Source: Didymella arachidicola
Taxonomy: Eukaryota; Ascomycota; Dothideomycetes; Pleosporales; Didymellaceae
Direction of reading: 5' to 3'
NCBI GenBank assembly: GCA_016630955.3
Contig: CM049993.1
Coordinates: forward strand, 186,001 to 250,000
Length of the DNA stretch: 64,000 nt
Below, piece by piece: positions 11,963 through 22,189 of the stretch (the first letter of the stretch is position 1; every line of letters starts with the position of its first letter). The notes under the pieces were generated by a model. It did not search any database, was not told the DNA's origin, and saw only the letters and a program-made list of their open reading frames with translations. A program made the translations under genes and the position numbers.

Positions 11963-13423
11963 ATGCGTTCCTTCTTCAGAGCTTCGGTACTTGCACTTCT
12001 ATCTCAGCAAGCGTCCTTAGTCCTTGCCATGATGGTTCCTGAATCTGTCGATGTGGCCATTATTGGAGCAGGACTGTCCGGTCTGACTGCTGCACGGGAT
12101 CTTCTTCATGCTGGCAAGTCCGTCATTGTACTTGAAGCCAGAGACCGTGTCGGTGGAAAAGTCTACAATCATCCACTTGTCAATGGAGGTGTCACAGAAG
12201 TGGGAGCTGAGTTTGTTGGCCCTACGCAGGATAAAGTTCTTGGCATGATATCAGACTTTGGACTCCAGACGTTTTACACGTACAGCCAGGGTCAGTCGAT
12301 TCTATGGCGCAACAACACTCGCCATGTATTCACCCCCGATCCGGCACTTGGAGGTGCACCGCCGGTCGATCCTTTCTCTCTCGCACAGATCGCGGCTGCA
12401 CAGGCGCAATTGGACGAGTGGGCAGCCGAACTCAATGTCAGCGCCCCTTGGACACACCCACAGGCAACCAAATGGGACAGCCAGACTTTCGAGGACTACC
12501 TCAGCCAGAACGCCGATCATGCGGATGCTCGTTTTGTGCTCAGTACAGCTTGCAATTCTCTCTTGTCTGTCGAGCCTAGGGAGGTTTCGCTCTTGTACGT
12601 TCTGGCGTATATCGCCGCGGCAGGTAACGAGACCACAATCGGCACTCTAGGCAGGCTTGTCGCTGTCAAGGATGGTGCGCAAGAATCGCGTGTCGTTGGA
12701 GGAACTGGACTAATCCCTCAGCGCTTGGCTGACAAAATTGGCTATAACCATATTATTCTTAACGCTCCCGTCAATAGCGTTATGAAATTTGGCAGGGGCT
12801 ACAAAGTGCGCTCGCGAGCGGGCACTGTCAACGCAAAGAACGTAGTTCTTGCTATGGCACCTCCCCTCTTGCGCCAGATAGCCTTCGAACCTGCTCTTCC
12901 TGCGGCTCGCCGGAAGCTTAACGGACAGACGAAGATGGGTGCGCTCGGCAAGGGTATTCCGATCTACGAAACTCCTTTCTGGCGCAAGAGCGAGAACCTC
13001 AGCGCTCAAGTCCAATCAGACTCTGGATCTGTTAGAGTCACGTTCGACAGTAGCCCAGAGGACGAGCCTTTCGGCGCTCTTCTAGGCTTCCTTCTTGCTG
13101 ACGAGATGCGCGCCCTCGACAAGCTTTCGGCCATAGAAGCACAGTCCAAGATAGTCGCCGACTATGTACGATACTATGGCAAGCAGTCAACTAACTTTAC
13201 TGAGTTCGTCTTGCAGCGCTGGGACTTGGAGGAGTGGTCAAGAGGTGGTCCAGTCGCCATCGCGCCCCCGAATGTTCTCACCAAGTACGGCAGTGCACTG
13301 CGCCAAAACGTTGGTGGCCTGCATTTTGCTGGGACTGAGACTAGTGAGTACTGGACAGGATATATGGATGGCGCTATTCGAAGTGGGGAGAGGGTTGCTC
13401 GAGAGATCGTAGGTTCTTTGTAG
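11963..13423 (+). CDS. Secreted flavin monoamine oxidase (FAD amine oxidase family)
   Basis: Intronless, 486 residues. Residues 1-22 form a signal peptide. The FAD dinucleotide fold starts at GAGLSG (35-40), with the ribose-binding acid in LEARDRVGGK; the C-terminal FAD motif FAGTETSEYWTGYMDGAIRSG is characteristic of monoamine oxidases and L-amino acid/polyamine oxidases. Reaction: oxidative deamination of an amine with release of hydrogen peroxide and ammonia. The export signal implies action in the secretory pathway or outside the cell; several N-glycosylation sequons (NNT, NVS, NFT) agree with that. The MAO-A/B style covalent Cys motif (SGGCY) is replaced by SEYW, so FAD is probably bound non-covalently. 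Confidence 0.9.
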   Translation: MRSFFRASVLALLSQQASLVLAMMVPESVDVAIIGAGLSGLTAARDLLHAGKSVIVLEARDRVGGKVYNHPLVNGGVTEVGAEFVGPTQDKVLGMISDFGLQTFYTYSQGQSILWRNNTRHVFTPDPALGGAPPVDPFSLAQIAAAQAQLDEWAAELNVSAPWTHPQATKWDSQTFEDYLSQNADHADARFVLSTACNSLLSVEPREVSLLYVLAYIAAAGNETTIGTLGRLVAVKDGAQESRVVGGTGLIPQRLADKIGYNHIILNAPVNSVMKFGRGYKVRSRAGTVNAKNVVLAMAPPLLRQIAFEPALPAARRKLNGQTKMGALGKGIPIYETPFWRKSENLSAQVQSDSGSVRVTFDSSPEDEPFGALLGFLLADEMRALDKLSAIEAQSKIVADYVRYYGKQSTNFTEFVLQRWDLEEWSRGGPVAIAPPNVLTKYGSALRQNVGGLHFAGTETSEYWTGYMDGAIRSGERVAREIVGSL

Positions 13424-14118
13424 GGGGAACTGATGGCAGCTTTTGTTTCTGTACGGATGTTCTGGGTCTGCGTTAGTATCTTGAGTTACGAATTGGGTAT
13501 GTTTTGCTATGGCTAGTAGAATGTTCTCTTGTTCAATCGTGTGCGACGTGCACTTGGACCATAAATGTACCTCGGTACCACTGGTGATCGCCGCCGCTAA
13601 GCTTCAATGCACTAACTAGCTAGGCGATTGCGCCATTTGGAAGGAGGCTCCAAAATAACAGGTTCGGGTACCAAGAGAGACGGTATCGGTGTTACGTCGA
13701 ACTTAGGTCTTTTGCACCGCGAGTACAGGATCAGTACCAGCCGGTCAGTGGGCTGATGGCTCTGTGTTGTGCACGCACAGTGCAGAAGCAGATCGATAGT
13801 CCTAGCCCCAAAAGGCAGGACGATGCTGTCTGAAACGATGCGTGCAGATCACAAAGGTAGCTAACAAGCTTCTGAGAAACCAAGATCATCCTCGGCGCTA
13901 AAAGCTTGATTGTGTATTGGCGAAGCTTGGGAAGCTTCCTCAAATGGCCAGTAGCCCTGATTGCTCATTAACTGGATCAGGCAGGTACCCACGCACCTTC
14001 CATCTTGCACGAATACTCTATCCAAAGAACTGAAGGGCACCTACTAGTAATTGTATTTATATAACGAAGGACCGCACATCTGTTCCCTCAGTCTGCATCC
14101 TCTTCACCAACCGTCCAT
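13424..14118. other. Intergenic, promoter of the S53 peptidase gene
   Basis: No gene seen. A TATA-like element (tatttatataac, about 14053-14065) lies roughly 60 bp before the peptidase start codon. Confidence 0.5.
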
Positions 14119-15002
14119 ATGTATCTCTTCACACTAACTTCGCTGCCTCTAGCAGCACTCCTGTTGGATATCTGCAATGCACGCCCGACTAACAGCGTGG
14201 TGCTCGAAAAAATCGAGAGTATTCCAACTGGGTGGACTCTAGATCCTGCCGCCAAAGCAGATAAGGAAAGCACCACACTCACCCTGAAGATACATCTTAC
14301 GAACCAGGGGATGGACGACTTCCACAAACTTGCCTTGGATGTAAGTAAAGATTGCGAACTTCCGTATCGTATTGTCATCATGGCTCAACAGACGTGCAGA
14401 TTGCGACTCCGGGAAGTGCCCATTATGGCAAGCACCTGGACTATGAACAGATCCTATCTATGACGGCGCCGAAAGAGGAGTCCGTAAGCCTCGTGAAGAA
14501 GTGGCTCGATGACGAGGCACCAAACGCCAAGGTCACTGTATCGGGTGATTATTTTACCGTCAAGGACAGAGTCGATGCCATTGAGAAGCTACTCAAGACA
14601 CAGTACAACACTTACGGTAAGAGGACAGCACTGTGCTTATTGGAATCACGACTGAGCCCATCAGTGAACGAGGAGACTACGACAAAAGTCCTGCGAACTC
14701 TCGAATACAGTGTTCCCGCAGCGATCGTTGGCCATGTGGACATGATCCAACCGACCACTTTCTTCGGAGTCAAACAGCTTCGATCCACTATCTCCGAGCA
14801 TCATGCCATTGAAGACAACGATTTCAACATCGAAGCAGTACAAGCTGTGACTGGGTGCTCTGGCTCACGCATCACACCCACCTGTCTTGCCCATCTCTAC
14901 AATTTTGCAAACGCGAAAAACGAGAGTACAGGACTTCTCGGAGTTGCGGGCTTTCTTGAGGAATATGCTATCAAGGCTGACTTCACCACCTTTCTTAACA
15001 GC

Positions 15003-15004
15003 TA
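15003..15004. other. TA target-site duplication, left
   Basis: TA directly before the left inverted repeat; the matching copy is at 16854-16855. TA duplication is the rule for Tc1/mariner/pogo elements. Confidence 0.9.
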
Positions 15005-15084
15005 ACGTGTTTTATCACCGAGCGGGCCACCATCACCGAGTGGGCCGCCCTTACCAACATCACGTCTGTTACACGTCTATTACA
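15005..15084. repeat. Left terminal inverted repeat
   Basis: Starts acgtgttttatcaccgagcg. It matches the reverse complement of 16775-16853 with a handful of substitutions and one 1-base indel. Contains two copies of the atcaccgagNgggcc subrepeat. Confidence 0.93.
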
Positions 15085-15124
15085 CTTAACCACAACACTG
15101 CGCAAATATATTATCTATCTTATG

Positions 15125-16771
15125 TTATTCTTCAGAAGCGTTGCTATTATCTGACTCTACAATCTCAACAGTGCAGGTGCGCGTGTTGTGGCCAGTCTTG
15201 CCACAACGTCCACAGTGCCTCTCTTTGCGCACCCGCTTTGCATGCTGTTCGGCTGCCTCCTTACCGCCACCGTCCTTCCCAGCCATTAAGTCCTGTACGT
15301 CACCCACTGTAAGACTCTCCTCTGTCCGAATATACCTTCTTTTGCGACTGCGCTGCTCTGTTAACGCGTTAATTGACTTCCGAAGCCCTGCCAGTTCCCG
15401 AGCCTGCAACACCGAATTATGACCTATAATAGCCATGCCTTTTGCAAGCGAGTCAACTGCTTGCAGAAGAGGAGAGATAGGTGATTCTCTGTGCCTTTGT
15501 ATGCGCTCACGAACTAGCGTTGATTGCGCCTCTATCTCTTTTATTGTAGCTGGTGTTTTAGACTCCCATGGGGTGGCCTCTGGTGGTGGAGGTGTTGGCG
15601 TGCGAACCACCACATCAAGCTTTGATAGCACTCGCTCTGGATCGTAAGGAACTAAACCAGCGCCTCTGAAGCTTGCCAGGATATTTTCTGTTGTAATTGC
15701 CTTGTCGAAAGCAATGCGAAAGGCTGGCAAGAACGTCTCTTTCTTAACTTGCGTGACAGAGTACCTTGTCCAGCTGTCGATCTCAGCGTAGTACGCCCGC
15801 TTCAAGGGGGCAAAACAGCCCACGTCAAGCGGCTGCAACAGGTGCGACGAGTGTGGGGGCATACACAAGGTAATAATCTTGTGTTCTGTGCAATATTGAT
15901 GAAATGCAGCAGAGTTGTGGCTCTCGTGGCCGTCTACAATTAGTAGACGGTACGCACCCACAGTACGCTCCTTTGTATGCGCGTCAAAGTGCTTCAACCA
16001 CTTTAGACCAAGTTCATTTGTTGTCCAGCCGTTGGCGCTTGTTTCAATTACCCATTCCCGAGGCAGGCCTGGGTACCAGCTTGATATAAGGACCTTGCCA
16101 CCAAAGATAATGAAGGGCGGGATAGCCCAGCCAGCAGCGCAGATGCCCTAGATAATTGTGACCCAGTCACGGTTGCCTGGCTGTATCTTCTTTGGATTAG
16201 TACGCTTCTCAGAGCCTGTAAAGACCATCTGAGCGCATATTATGCCCATCATGAACCCAGACTCATCAAAATTGTATGTGTCTTTATCAAGGATGCCGTA
16301 CTTCTCCTTTGTCTTCCTCACCAGCTCGAACCAGGGCGTTATGACGCGTGCGTCTTCGTTCAGAGCTCGCTGTCGATCGTATGGACGGCTGCGCCGAAGC
16401 TTGACTTCTTTGGTACGCGTTCTGAACCTGTCTACCCAGCACTTGCCAACAGGTCCTTCACCGCGCGCAGCAAGTAGATCATTGGCCATTTCTTCCACCA
16501 TAGTCCTTGTAGCGCCTATCCCTCGCTCGTCCAGCTCAAGTATACGTCTCACTATTGCCTCCTCCTCTGTCTTCTTTAGCTTCTTTGAATTGGGCTCGGT
16601 ATCGCGTCGTGAAGGCTTTCCGTCGCGTCGTCGTTGGAGCGTTGTTCGGGGGACGTCAAATGCTTTAGACGCGTGTCTTGTACTATTAGGCACAGGACCT
16701 TTTGTAGCCTAGATGGCAAGGTATAGTGTGCCTTCGTTGTAGGTTAATTGCGCGTTGTGTTGTGGTGACAT
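15125..16771 (-). pseudogene. Fot1/pogo DDE transposase with two internal TAG codons
   Basis: A single minus-strand frame of 549 codons from ATG at 16771 to the stop at 15125. Order: Psq/CENP-B type helix-turn-helix (STRHASKAFDVPRTTLQRR), second DNA-binding half (GPVGKCWVDRFRTRTKEV), then the DDE_1 core with Asp in YNFDESGFMMGI, Asp in LLIVDGHESHNS and Asp in HLLQPLDVGCFAPLKRAY. The C-terminus carries a CX2CX4HX4C zinc knuckle (CGRCGKTGHNTRTC), a frequent addition in fungal Fot1 relatives. TAG occurs at 16711-16709 (LYLAI*ATKG) and 16150-16148 (WVTII*GICAAGW); in both places family proteins have or tolerate Gln, so CAG to TAG is the likely change. Everything else is open. Confidence 0.9.
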
Positions 16772-16774
16772 GAC

Positions 16775-16853
16775 TGTAATAGACGGTAAGAGACGCGATG
16801 TTGGTGAGGGCGGCCCACTCGGTGATAGTGGCCCGCTCGGTGATAAAACACGT
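16775..16853. repeat. Right terminal inverted repeat
   Basis: Reverse complement of the left repeat, ending cggtgataaaacacgt directly before the TA duplication at 16854-16855. Confidence 0.93.
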
Positions 16854-17931
16854 TATGCGTACTTTAACAACAAAGCTCGATCATTCACCTGCACCGGCGT
16901 CAATGAAGGTACTTGCCCGTCGTCGCCTGCAGGTGTCGAGGCCAACTTGGACGTTCAATACGCGGGTAGCATTGCAAGCACTGTACCAATGACGTACTAC
17001 AGCACAGCAGGCCGCGGACAGCTTGTGGGAGGTGGCACCAACACCAACGAGCCATACCTCGAGTTTTTGAACTACTTGTTGGCCCTTCCGGCTGCTTCTC
17101 TCCCGAATACGCTATCAATTTCCTATGGCGATGACGAAGGAACTGTGCCGCTCTCCTACGCGACAAATGCTTGCAACCTTTTCTCTCAGCTGGGAGCCCG
17201 TGGTGTCTCCATCCTCGTCTCGTCGGGCGACTCGGGTGTGGGTACGACCTGCAAAGTCAACGGCAAGACGTCTTTCGAGACCGCATTCCCAGCCAGTTGC
17301 CCTTGGGTCACAACAGTTGGCGGCACCACCGGTAATTCGCCAGAGAATGCTTGGTCCTCTGGTGGTGGTGGTTTCTCCGAAGTATTTGGACGTACGTTTT
17401 CTTCATATCCGATATTCCGAGTACTAATTCAACCTGTAGGTCCTGACTATCAGAGCGCTGTTGTAAGCAATTGGCTCACATCAGACACCACTCACAGCAC
17501 AGTGAAGAACTACTTCAACTCATCTGGTCGCGCGTACCCGGACATCTCTGCCCAGGCGACCAACTTCGTCATCGTTGCATCTGGATCTGCTGAGTCGGTA
17601 TCCGGCACATCATGTTCAGCACCGACGACAGCGGGTATTTTCCAGCTCCTCAACAGCGCTCGAATTGCGTCGGGCAAGAAGGGCCTCGGTTTCCTCAACC
17701 CCTGGCTGTATGGCACCGCAAGCAGTGGGTTTACCGACATTAAAAATGGCAAGATTGGTGGATGCAGTGGTGTGATCTCTGGTGCAGGGTTCAGTGCAGT
17801 CGCTGGATGGTAACAAGCCCCGCTCTCAGTCACTTGGTTTCATGTATTGACACTCAGACAGGGATCCGGCAACAGGCCTCGGAACGCCGAACTATGAAGC
17901 CTTGCTCACCTTTGCTACATCGACTGCATAG

Positions 17932-18198
17932 GGATGATGGCTTCGAGCTGAAATGATGATTCTTTGCTGAACGGACAAACATAATATATATCTCCGATAG
18001 GCAGATGCCGACTGAATTTTGACATGAATGTTCATTAACGTAACATCGAGATATACATAAACCTGCATGACAAGTCCCTGTGCTCCTTGCAATGCGGTAT
18101 CATCGTCGCTTGACCCTACTTTGAAACAGTCTATGTGAGGTCATGAGAAACTGAACGCGTTGAGAGTGCAAAATAGAAGTTAGAAGTAAAAAAGCCGC
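17932..18198. other. Short 3' region between peptidase gene and P5CDH gene
   Basis: Converging 3' ends of two genes; no other feature seen. Confidence 0.5.
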
Positions 18199-20025
18199 TC
18201 AGTGCTGAGCACCCTTCACGTCCTCAATGTTCTCGGCGGGCTTGTTGCTGGGGTACAAAAACTCAGTCTGAGGGAAGAACTCCTCCTTTATGAGGCGGGG
18301 TGATGTGAATCGGAGAACTGGGTTAGAAGAGCCGGCCTTGTCATTGGTGCCAGAGGCGCGGGAGCCACCAAATGATTGCTGGCCGATCAAGGCAGCCGTT
18401 GTCTTACAATCTAGAATGGTTGATTAGTACACGCTCCATAAATGAAACTAGAGTATAGACTTACTAATGTAGAAATTGCCGGCGGAGTACCGTAGGGTGT
18501 CTTCAGCCTCGCGGACAGCGGCGCGGTCGTTGGCGAAGACAGATCCCGTCAGAGCGAAGCCGCCACCAGCGCCATCAACCTTCTGGAGGATGTTCTTCCA
18601 TTCGGCATCCTTGTAAACATGTATGGCGAGAACCGGGCCAAAGATCTCATAGTTGAAGAGCTTGTGGTCTGGGGAGTCTGAAAGGTAAACGGTAGGCTTG
18701 ACAAAGTAGCCCTTAGAGTCATCGTAGCTTCCTCCGGCAAGAAGCTTGAGGGAGGGATCTGCATTTGATTCGTCTATGATCTGCTTGATCTTGTTAAACG
18801 AGCGATCGTGGATGACTGGGCCCATGAAAGCGGAAAGATCCTTGTCCGGGTTTCCGATGGTGATCTCGTTGACGTCCTTGATAAAAGCGTCGAGGAACTC
18901 TTGTGAACGGGACTCGGGAAGATAGAGACGAGAAGTGGCAGAACACTTCTGGCCTTGATACTCGAAAGAACCCCGGATCGTGTGCTTTACAGCAGAGGCG
19001 ATATCACCGGTAGGATGAATGAGGGTGAAATTCTTGCCGCTAGTCTCACCGACCATACGGGGGAACTCGCGGTAAGTACCTTTGCCAATGCCTTCGCCAA
19101 TGCGGGCACAGAGAGAGCGGAAAACGTCTGAAGAGCCGACAAAGTTTATACCAGCAAAGTCTCGGTTGGCAAAAACAACGTCATTGATGACCTCTGGGTC
19201 ACCAGGGATGAATTGGATGACGTCCTTTGGAAGTCCAGCCTCGAGCAAAATCTTGTAGACAAGGGTAGAAGCGTAGATGTTTGACGGCGATGGCTTCCAG
19301 AGAACAACGTTACCCATCAAGGCAGGTCCAGCAATCAGGTTACCGCCAATAGCTGTGAAGTTGAAGGGAGACACGGCGTAGACAAAGCCCTCGACGGGGC
19401 GGTAGTCCATGCGGGACCACATCCCGTCAGAACCACGGTCAGGCTGGCGAGCCAGAATCTCAGCAGCATAATTGCAGTTGAGGCGGAAGAAGTCTGCGAG
19501 CTCGGCGGCGGCATCGACTTCTCCTTGCCAGATGTTCTTGCCCTGGCCGAGCATGGTAGCTGCGATCAACTCATAGCGGTATTTCCCCGCAACAAGCTCC
19601 GCAGCCTTTAGGAAAATCGAAGCACGGTCGACAAAGGGAGTTTTTTCCCAAGTCTTCTTCACCTCAAGAGCTGATGTGATAGCGTCGGAGACCTGCTCCT
19701 TGGAAATGAGAGGGTAGTTGGTGAAGACAGTGTCCTTCTCTGCGGGGATTGGTTGATCCCATGACCCAACAGATGGCTGTGATGTGCCGTTCAGGAAGAT
19801 CTCAGACTTGAGTGGGAGCTGAGACCGAAGCCTCTTGAGCACCTTGACGAGCTCGATGCGTTCTTCTGAGCCCTCCTTGTAAGTGGGGTTGGGCTCATTT
19901 CGTGCTGCAGGTAGTCTGAAAGGTACTGTAACATTGGTGCGGGCCTGGAGACAAGCGAGGCGCGGTGCTTTGATCAATGGCCGTCTCGTGGCATGGAGAG
20001 ATGTGATGATGCGAGTGCTCGACAT
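18199..20025 (-). CDS. PUT2: Delta-1-pyrroline-5-carboxylate dehydrogenase (mitochondrial ALDH4 type)
   Basis: Exons 20025-18465 and 18410-18199 with a 54-bp GT-AG intron; 590 residues. An Arg/Ser-rich, acid-free N-terminus (MSSTRIITSLHATRRPLIK) looks like a mitochondrial presequence. The aldehyde dehydrogenase fold has the general base Glu327 (VGETSGKN) and the nucleophile Cys361 (QGQKCSATSRLYLP), with SPFNFTAIGGNL and the family-specific C-terminal AALIGQQSFGGSRASGTNDKAGS. It oxidises glutamate semialdehyde (P5C) to glutamate with NAD; in mammals the same enzyme (ALDH4A1) also oxidises the 3-hydroxy-P5C formed from hydroxyproline. ATG at 20025 is preferred over 20148 because it opens the targeting peptide. 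It shares a 421-bp divergent promoter with the aldolase gene. Confidence 0.95.
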
Positions 20026-20446
20026 GCTGAGGTTTGAGAGTGAGAGTGAGAAGACTCGAAGAATTGAGGCCGATGAGCTTCTCGTTGCTGGCTCTATGCC
20101 TTTTGAGTATGCACAATGAGGGGAACTGTGGAGAAGCTCCATCACCACCGGCTGGCATCCCGTTCACCAAGTTTGGCTCAGCCGTCACTTGCCGCCGAGA
20201 TAGCGACAAGTCACGTTCGTCAGAAGTAGTATCGAGTATGCCGATATCGATTTTACTCCGTCGCAACATCAGTCGGGTGCTTGCCCGGTGTGTGATGGAG
20301 TCCGAAATGGAGCATAACGGCCAGCGACGCGAGAAGGTACCTGAGGTGCAATAAATATCGCAAAACGAGGCTCAGTCTCCACGTAGTAGAGGGCCACTAC
20401 ACTTGTCGCTACATTTTCATCATCAGTTCTACTGTCTACAGCCACG
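20026..20446. promoter_or_regulatory. Divergent promoter P5CDH / aldolase with two CGG-N8-CCG sites
   Basis: Shared upstream region of two cluster genes. Two palindromes of form CGG-N8-CCG lie at 20149-20162 (spacer ctggcatc) and 20274-20287 (spacer gtgcttgc). Zinc-cluster dimers bind inverted CGG half-sites at fixed spacing; yeast Put3 uses CGG-N10-CCG. Binding by the regulator encoded at 26624 is inferred. Confidence 0.6.
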
Positions 20447-21481
20447 ATGTTGTCTCGAGTCCCTCCTGCTGGTGTTTGGTGCCCTGCGGTCACCCTCTTC
20501 GACCCAGCCACAGATAAGGTCGACTTTGAGAACCAAGCACGCTACTTCCACTACCTGTCTACCACAGGCCTTGCAGGTCTGGTGATACTGGGTACCAATG
20601 CAGAAACCATGTTGTTGACGCGAGAGGAGCGCAAAGCCTTGATCGCAACCGCGCGGCGGGCTGTGGGGCCCACTTTTCCAATCATGGCGGGGGTGGGTGC
20701 GCACAGTACTGCGCAGACTCTCGAATACATATCAGACGCTGCAGCAGCTGGCGCCAACTCCGTTCTGGTCCTGCCTAATGCCTACTTCGGTACGTAACTC
20801 ATCTTTATGTAACCAGCTGGGAAAGCGCATTATTAACACGATGTCACAGGCGGCGCCACCACGCCTCAGGTCCTAGAGAACTTCTATGATCAGGTCGCGG
20901 CTCGCAGCGAGTTGCCTATTGTGATTTACAACTTCCCGGGAGTCTGCAATGGCGTCGATCTATCATCAGACTTCATCGAGGCCATGGCCAAGCGCCACAA
21001 CAACATTGTGGGCGTGAAGCTAACGTGCGGCTCCGTAGCCAAAATCACGAGGCTCGCAGCCGCACTGCCAAAGGACAGGTTCGCTGTGTTTGGCGGGCAG
21101 GCGGACTTCATCATTGGCGGTCTGAGCTCAGGCTCTTCTGGCTGCATCGCTGCGTTTGCGAACGTTGTCCCACGATGTGTTGTGCGCATCAATGAGCTCT
21201 ATCAACAGGGCAGACACGCAGAGGCTCTTGCTCTGCACCAGAAGACTGCGCTCGCGGAGCAGGCAATCAAAGGTGGTATTGCGCCGACAAAGTACGCCGC
21301 GGCGATCCACAGCGCGACATATGCAGGTATCCAAGACGCACCATCCAAGATGGCACCGCGCAGACCATATGTTGCGCCAGCGTCTGCTGTTCAAGAAATG
21401 GTCAAGTCGAGGACGGCGGAGGTTGGTAGGATCGAACAGAGCTTGCCTCTGATCAATAAGCCTATCTCTTCGAAGATATGA
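20447..21481 (+). CDS. DHDPS/NAL-family class I aldolase, probable 4-hydroxy-2-oxoglutarate aldolase
   Basis: Exons 20447-20789 and 20850-21481 with a 60-bp GT-AG intron; 324 residues, the usual length. TIM-barrel Schiff-base aldolase of the dihydrodipicolinate synthase family: Lys171 (IVGVKLTCG) forms the imine, Tyr141 (VIYNFPGV) is the proton relay, and LGTNAE occupies the GTTGE/GSNGE loop. Family members include bacterial DapA, N-acetylneuraminate lyase and human HOGA1. Fungi make lysine through aminoadipate, so DapA function is not expected; the position next to P5C dehydrogenase and near PRODH and an aminotransferase points to cleavage of 4-hydroxy-2-oxoglutarate into pyruvate and glyoxylate, the last step of hydroxyproline degradation. 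L-threo-3-deoxy-hexulosonate aldolase (galacturonate pathway) is an alternative. Confidence 0.85.
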
Positions 21482-22189
21482 TTGCAAGCCGTAACTGGTC
21501 TTAGAAGAGCATCATAGATAACACAGTAGATTCAACAACAGTTTTCCCTATCTTTAAGTTCGTCCCCAGATAGCTGCGCGAGACATCGAGTACATCCGTG
21601 CAGATGTTGCTGGATCGTGGCTCAGTGGCACGCAACGAATGCGAGGCCTAGAGGTTCTGATGGGCATAGTGGCGTATCTACACACGTGGAAACTATACCT
21701 AGACAAGTGCCGGGTTCAGCCCCGAAAGGCATTAGAACAGCGGCAAGGATACCGTAGCGTGCGGAAGAGCTCCGAGTGACCGACGGCTGAGCTTGAGGCT
21801 TGCTCAGACGAGGGTGGCTTCATGCGGAGAAGCGAATCGAGGCGTTCCCCCAGAACGATCTATGCGTCTGGCCCATAACCAAGGTACAGCTATGCCTAAA
21901 ATAACTTAGCTGTATGGCTAACCCAAGCCAGCGTCATGGGCGAGATTCTCATCCAGCAGGACTCAAGCCCCGTGCGTCTTTGATTGGTTGCACTAGCTCT
22001 ATCAATGCTAACTTGTTACAGACGGTTTAAGAGATACCAAGGTCTTGACCTTCACTGTGACTGCTTATTAGAGAGGCCCTGGCCACCGATGACCCACAGA
22101 CGCGGGTTTTTCTCTCCATCTCATCTCCATATCCTTACTCTCCACTCTATCATACCTCGTTATCACTCCCAAGGTTGTCATTGCACACC
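21482..22189. promoter_or_regulatory. Permease promoter with two CGG-N8-CCG sites
   Basis: Two palindromes lie 30 bp apart: 21711-21724 (spacer gttcagcc) and 21741-21754 (spacer caaggata). A near match with a 7-base spacer follows at about 21760. No coding sequence recognised in the gap. Confidence 0.6.

Larger units (their letters stand above)
15005..16853. mobile_element. Fot1/pogo-type DNA transposon, 1849 bp, complete
   Basis: Bounded by long terminal inverted repeats (about 80 bp, first 26 bases identical) and flanked by TA on both sides. Carries one transposase frame on the minus strand. The host gene is in frame on both sides. Each end also holds two tandem copies of an 18-base subrepeat starting atcaccgag(c/t)gggcc. 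The transposase has two internal TAG codons, so the copy is probably non-autonomous, but the ends are intact and could be moved in trans. Confidence 0.95.
14119..17931 (+). pseudogene. Tripeptidyl-peptidase (S53 sedolisin) gene disrupted by a Fot1/pogo element
   Basis: Host exons are 14119-14340, 14400-14616, 14665-15004, then after the element 16854-17391, 17440-17809 and 17862-17931; introns are 48-59 bp with GT-AG borders. Residues 1-21 are a signal peptide, followed by the S53 prodomain (IATPGSAHYGKHLDYEQI, VLRTLEYSVP). The catalytic part lies wholly after the insertion: Glu and Asp in GVEANLDVQY, the oxyanion Asp in SSGDSGVG and the nucleophilic Ser in SGTSCSAP; the C-terminus ends GWDPATGLGTPNYEALL. 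Removing the element and one TA copy restores the frame across the junction (FLNS then YAYFNN). The reading frames of the host halves carry no other stop, so the insertion looks recent. As it stands the messenger would run into the element and stop 1 base into it (AGC TAA). Confidence 0.92.

Noticed and set aside
15125..16771. TAG codons as evidence of stop-codon reassignment to Gln
   Set aside because: Intact genes in the window use TAG as a normal terminator; point mutation explains the data.
20026..20148. In-frame upstream ATG (20148) giving a longer P5C dehydrogenase
   Set aside because: It would bury the mitochondrial presequence behind 41 unrelated residues; the downstream ATG 20025 fits the family.
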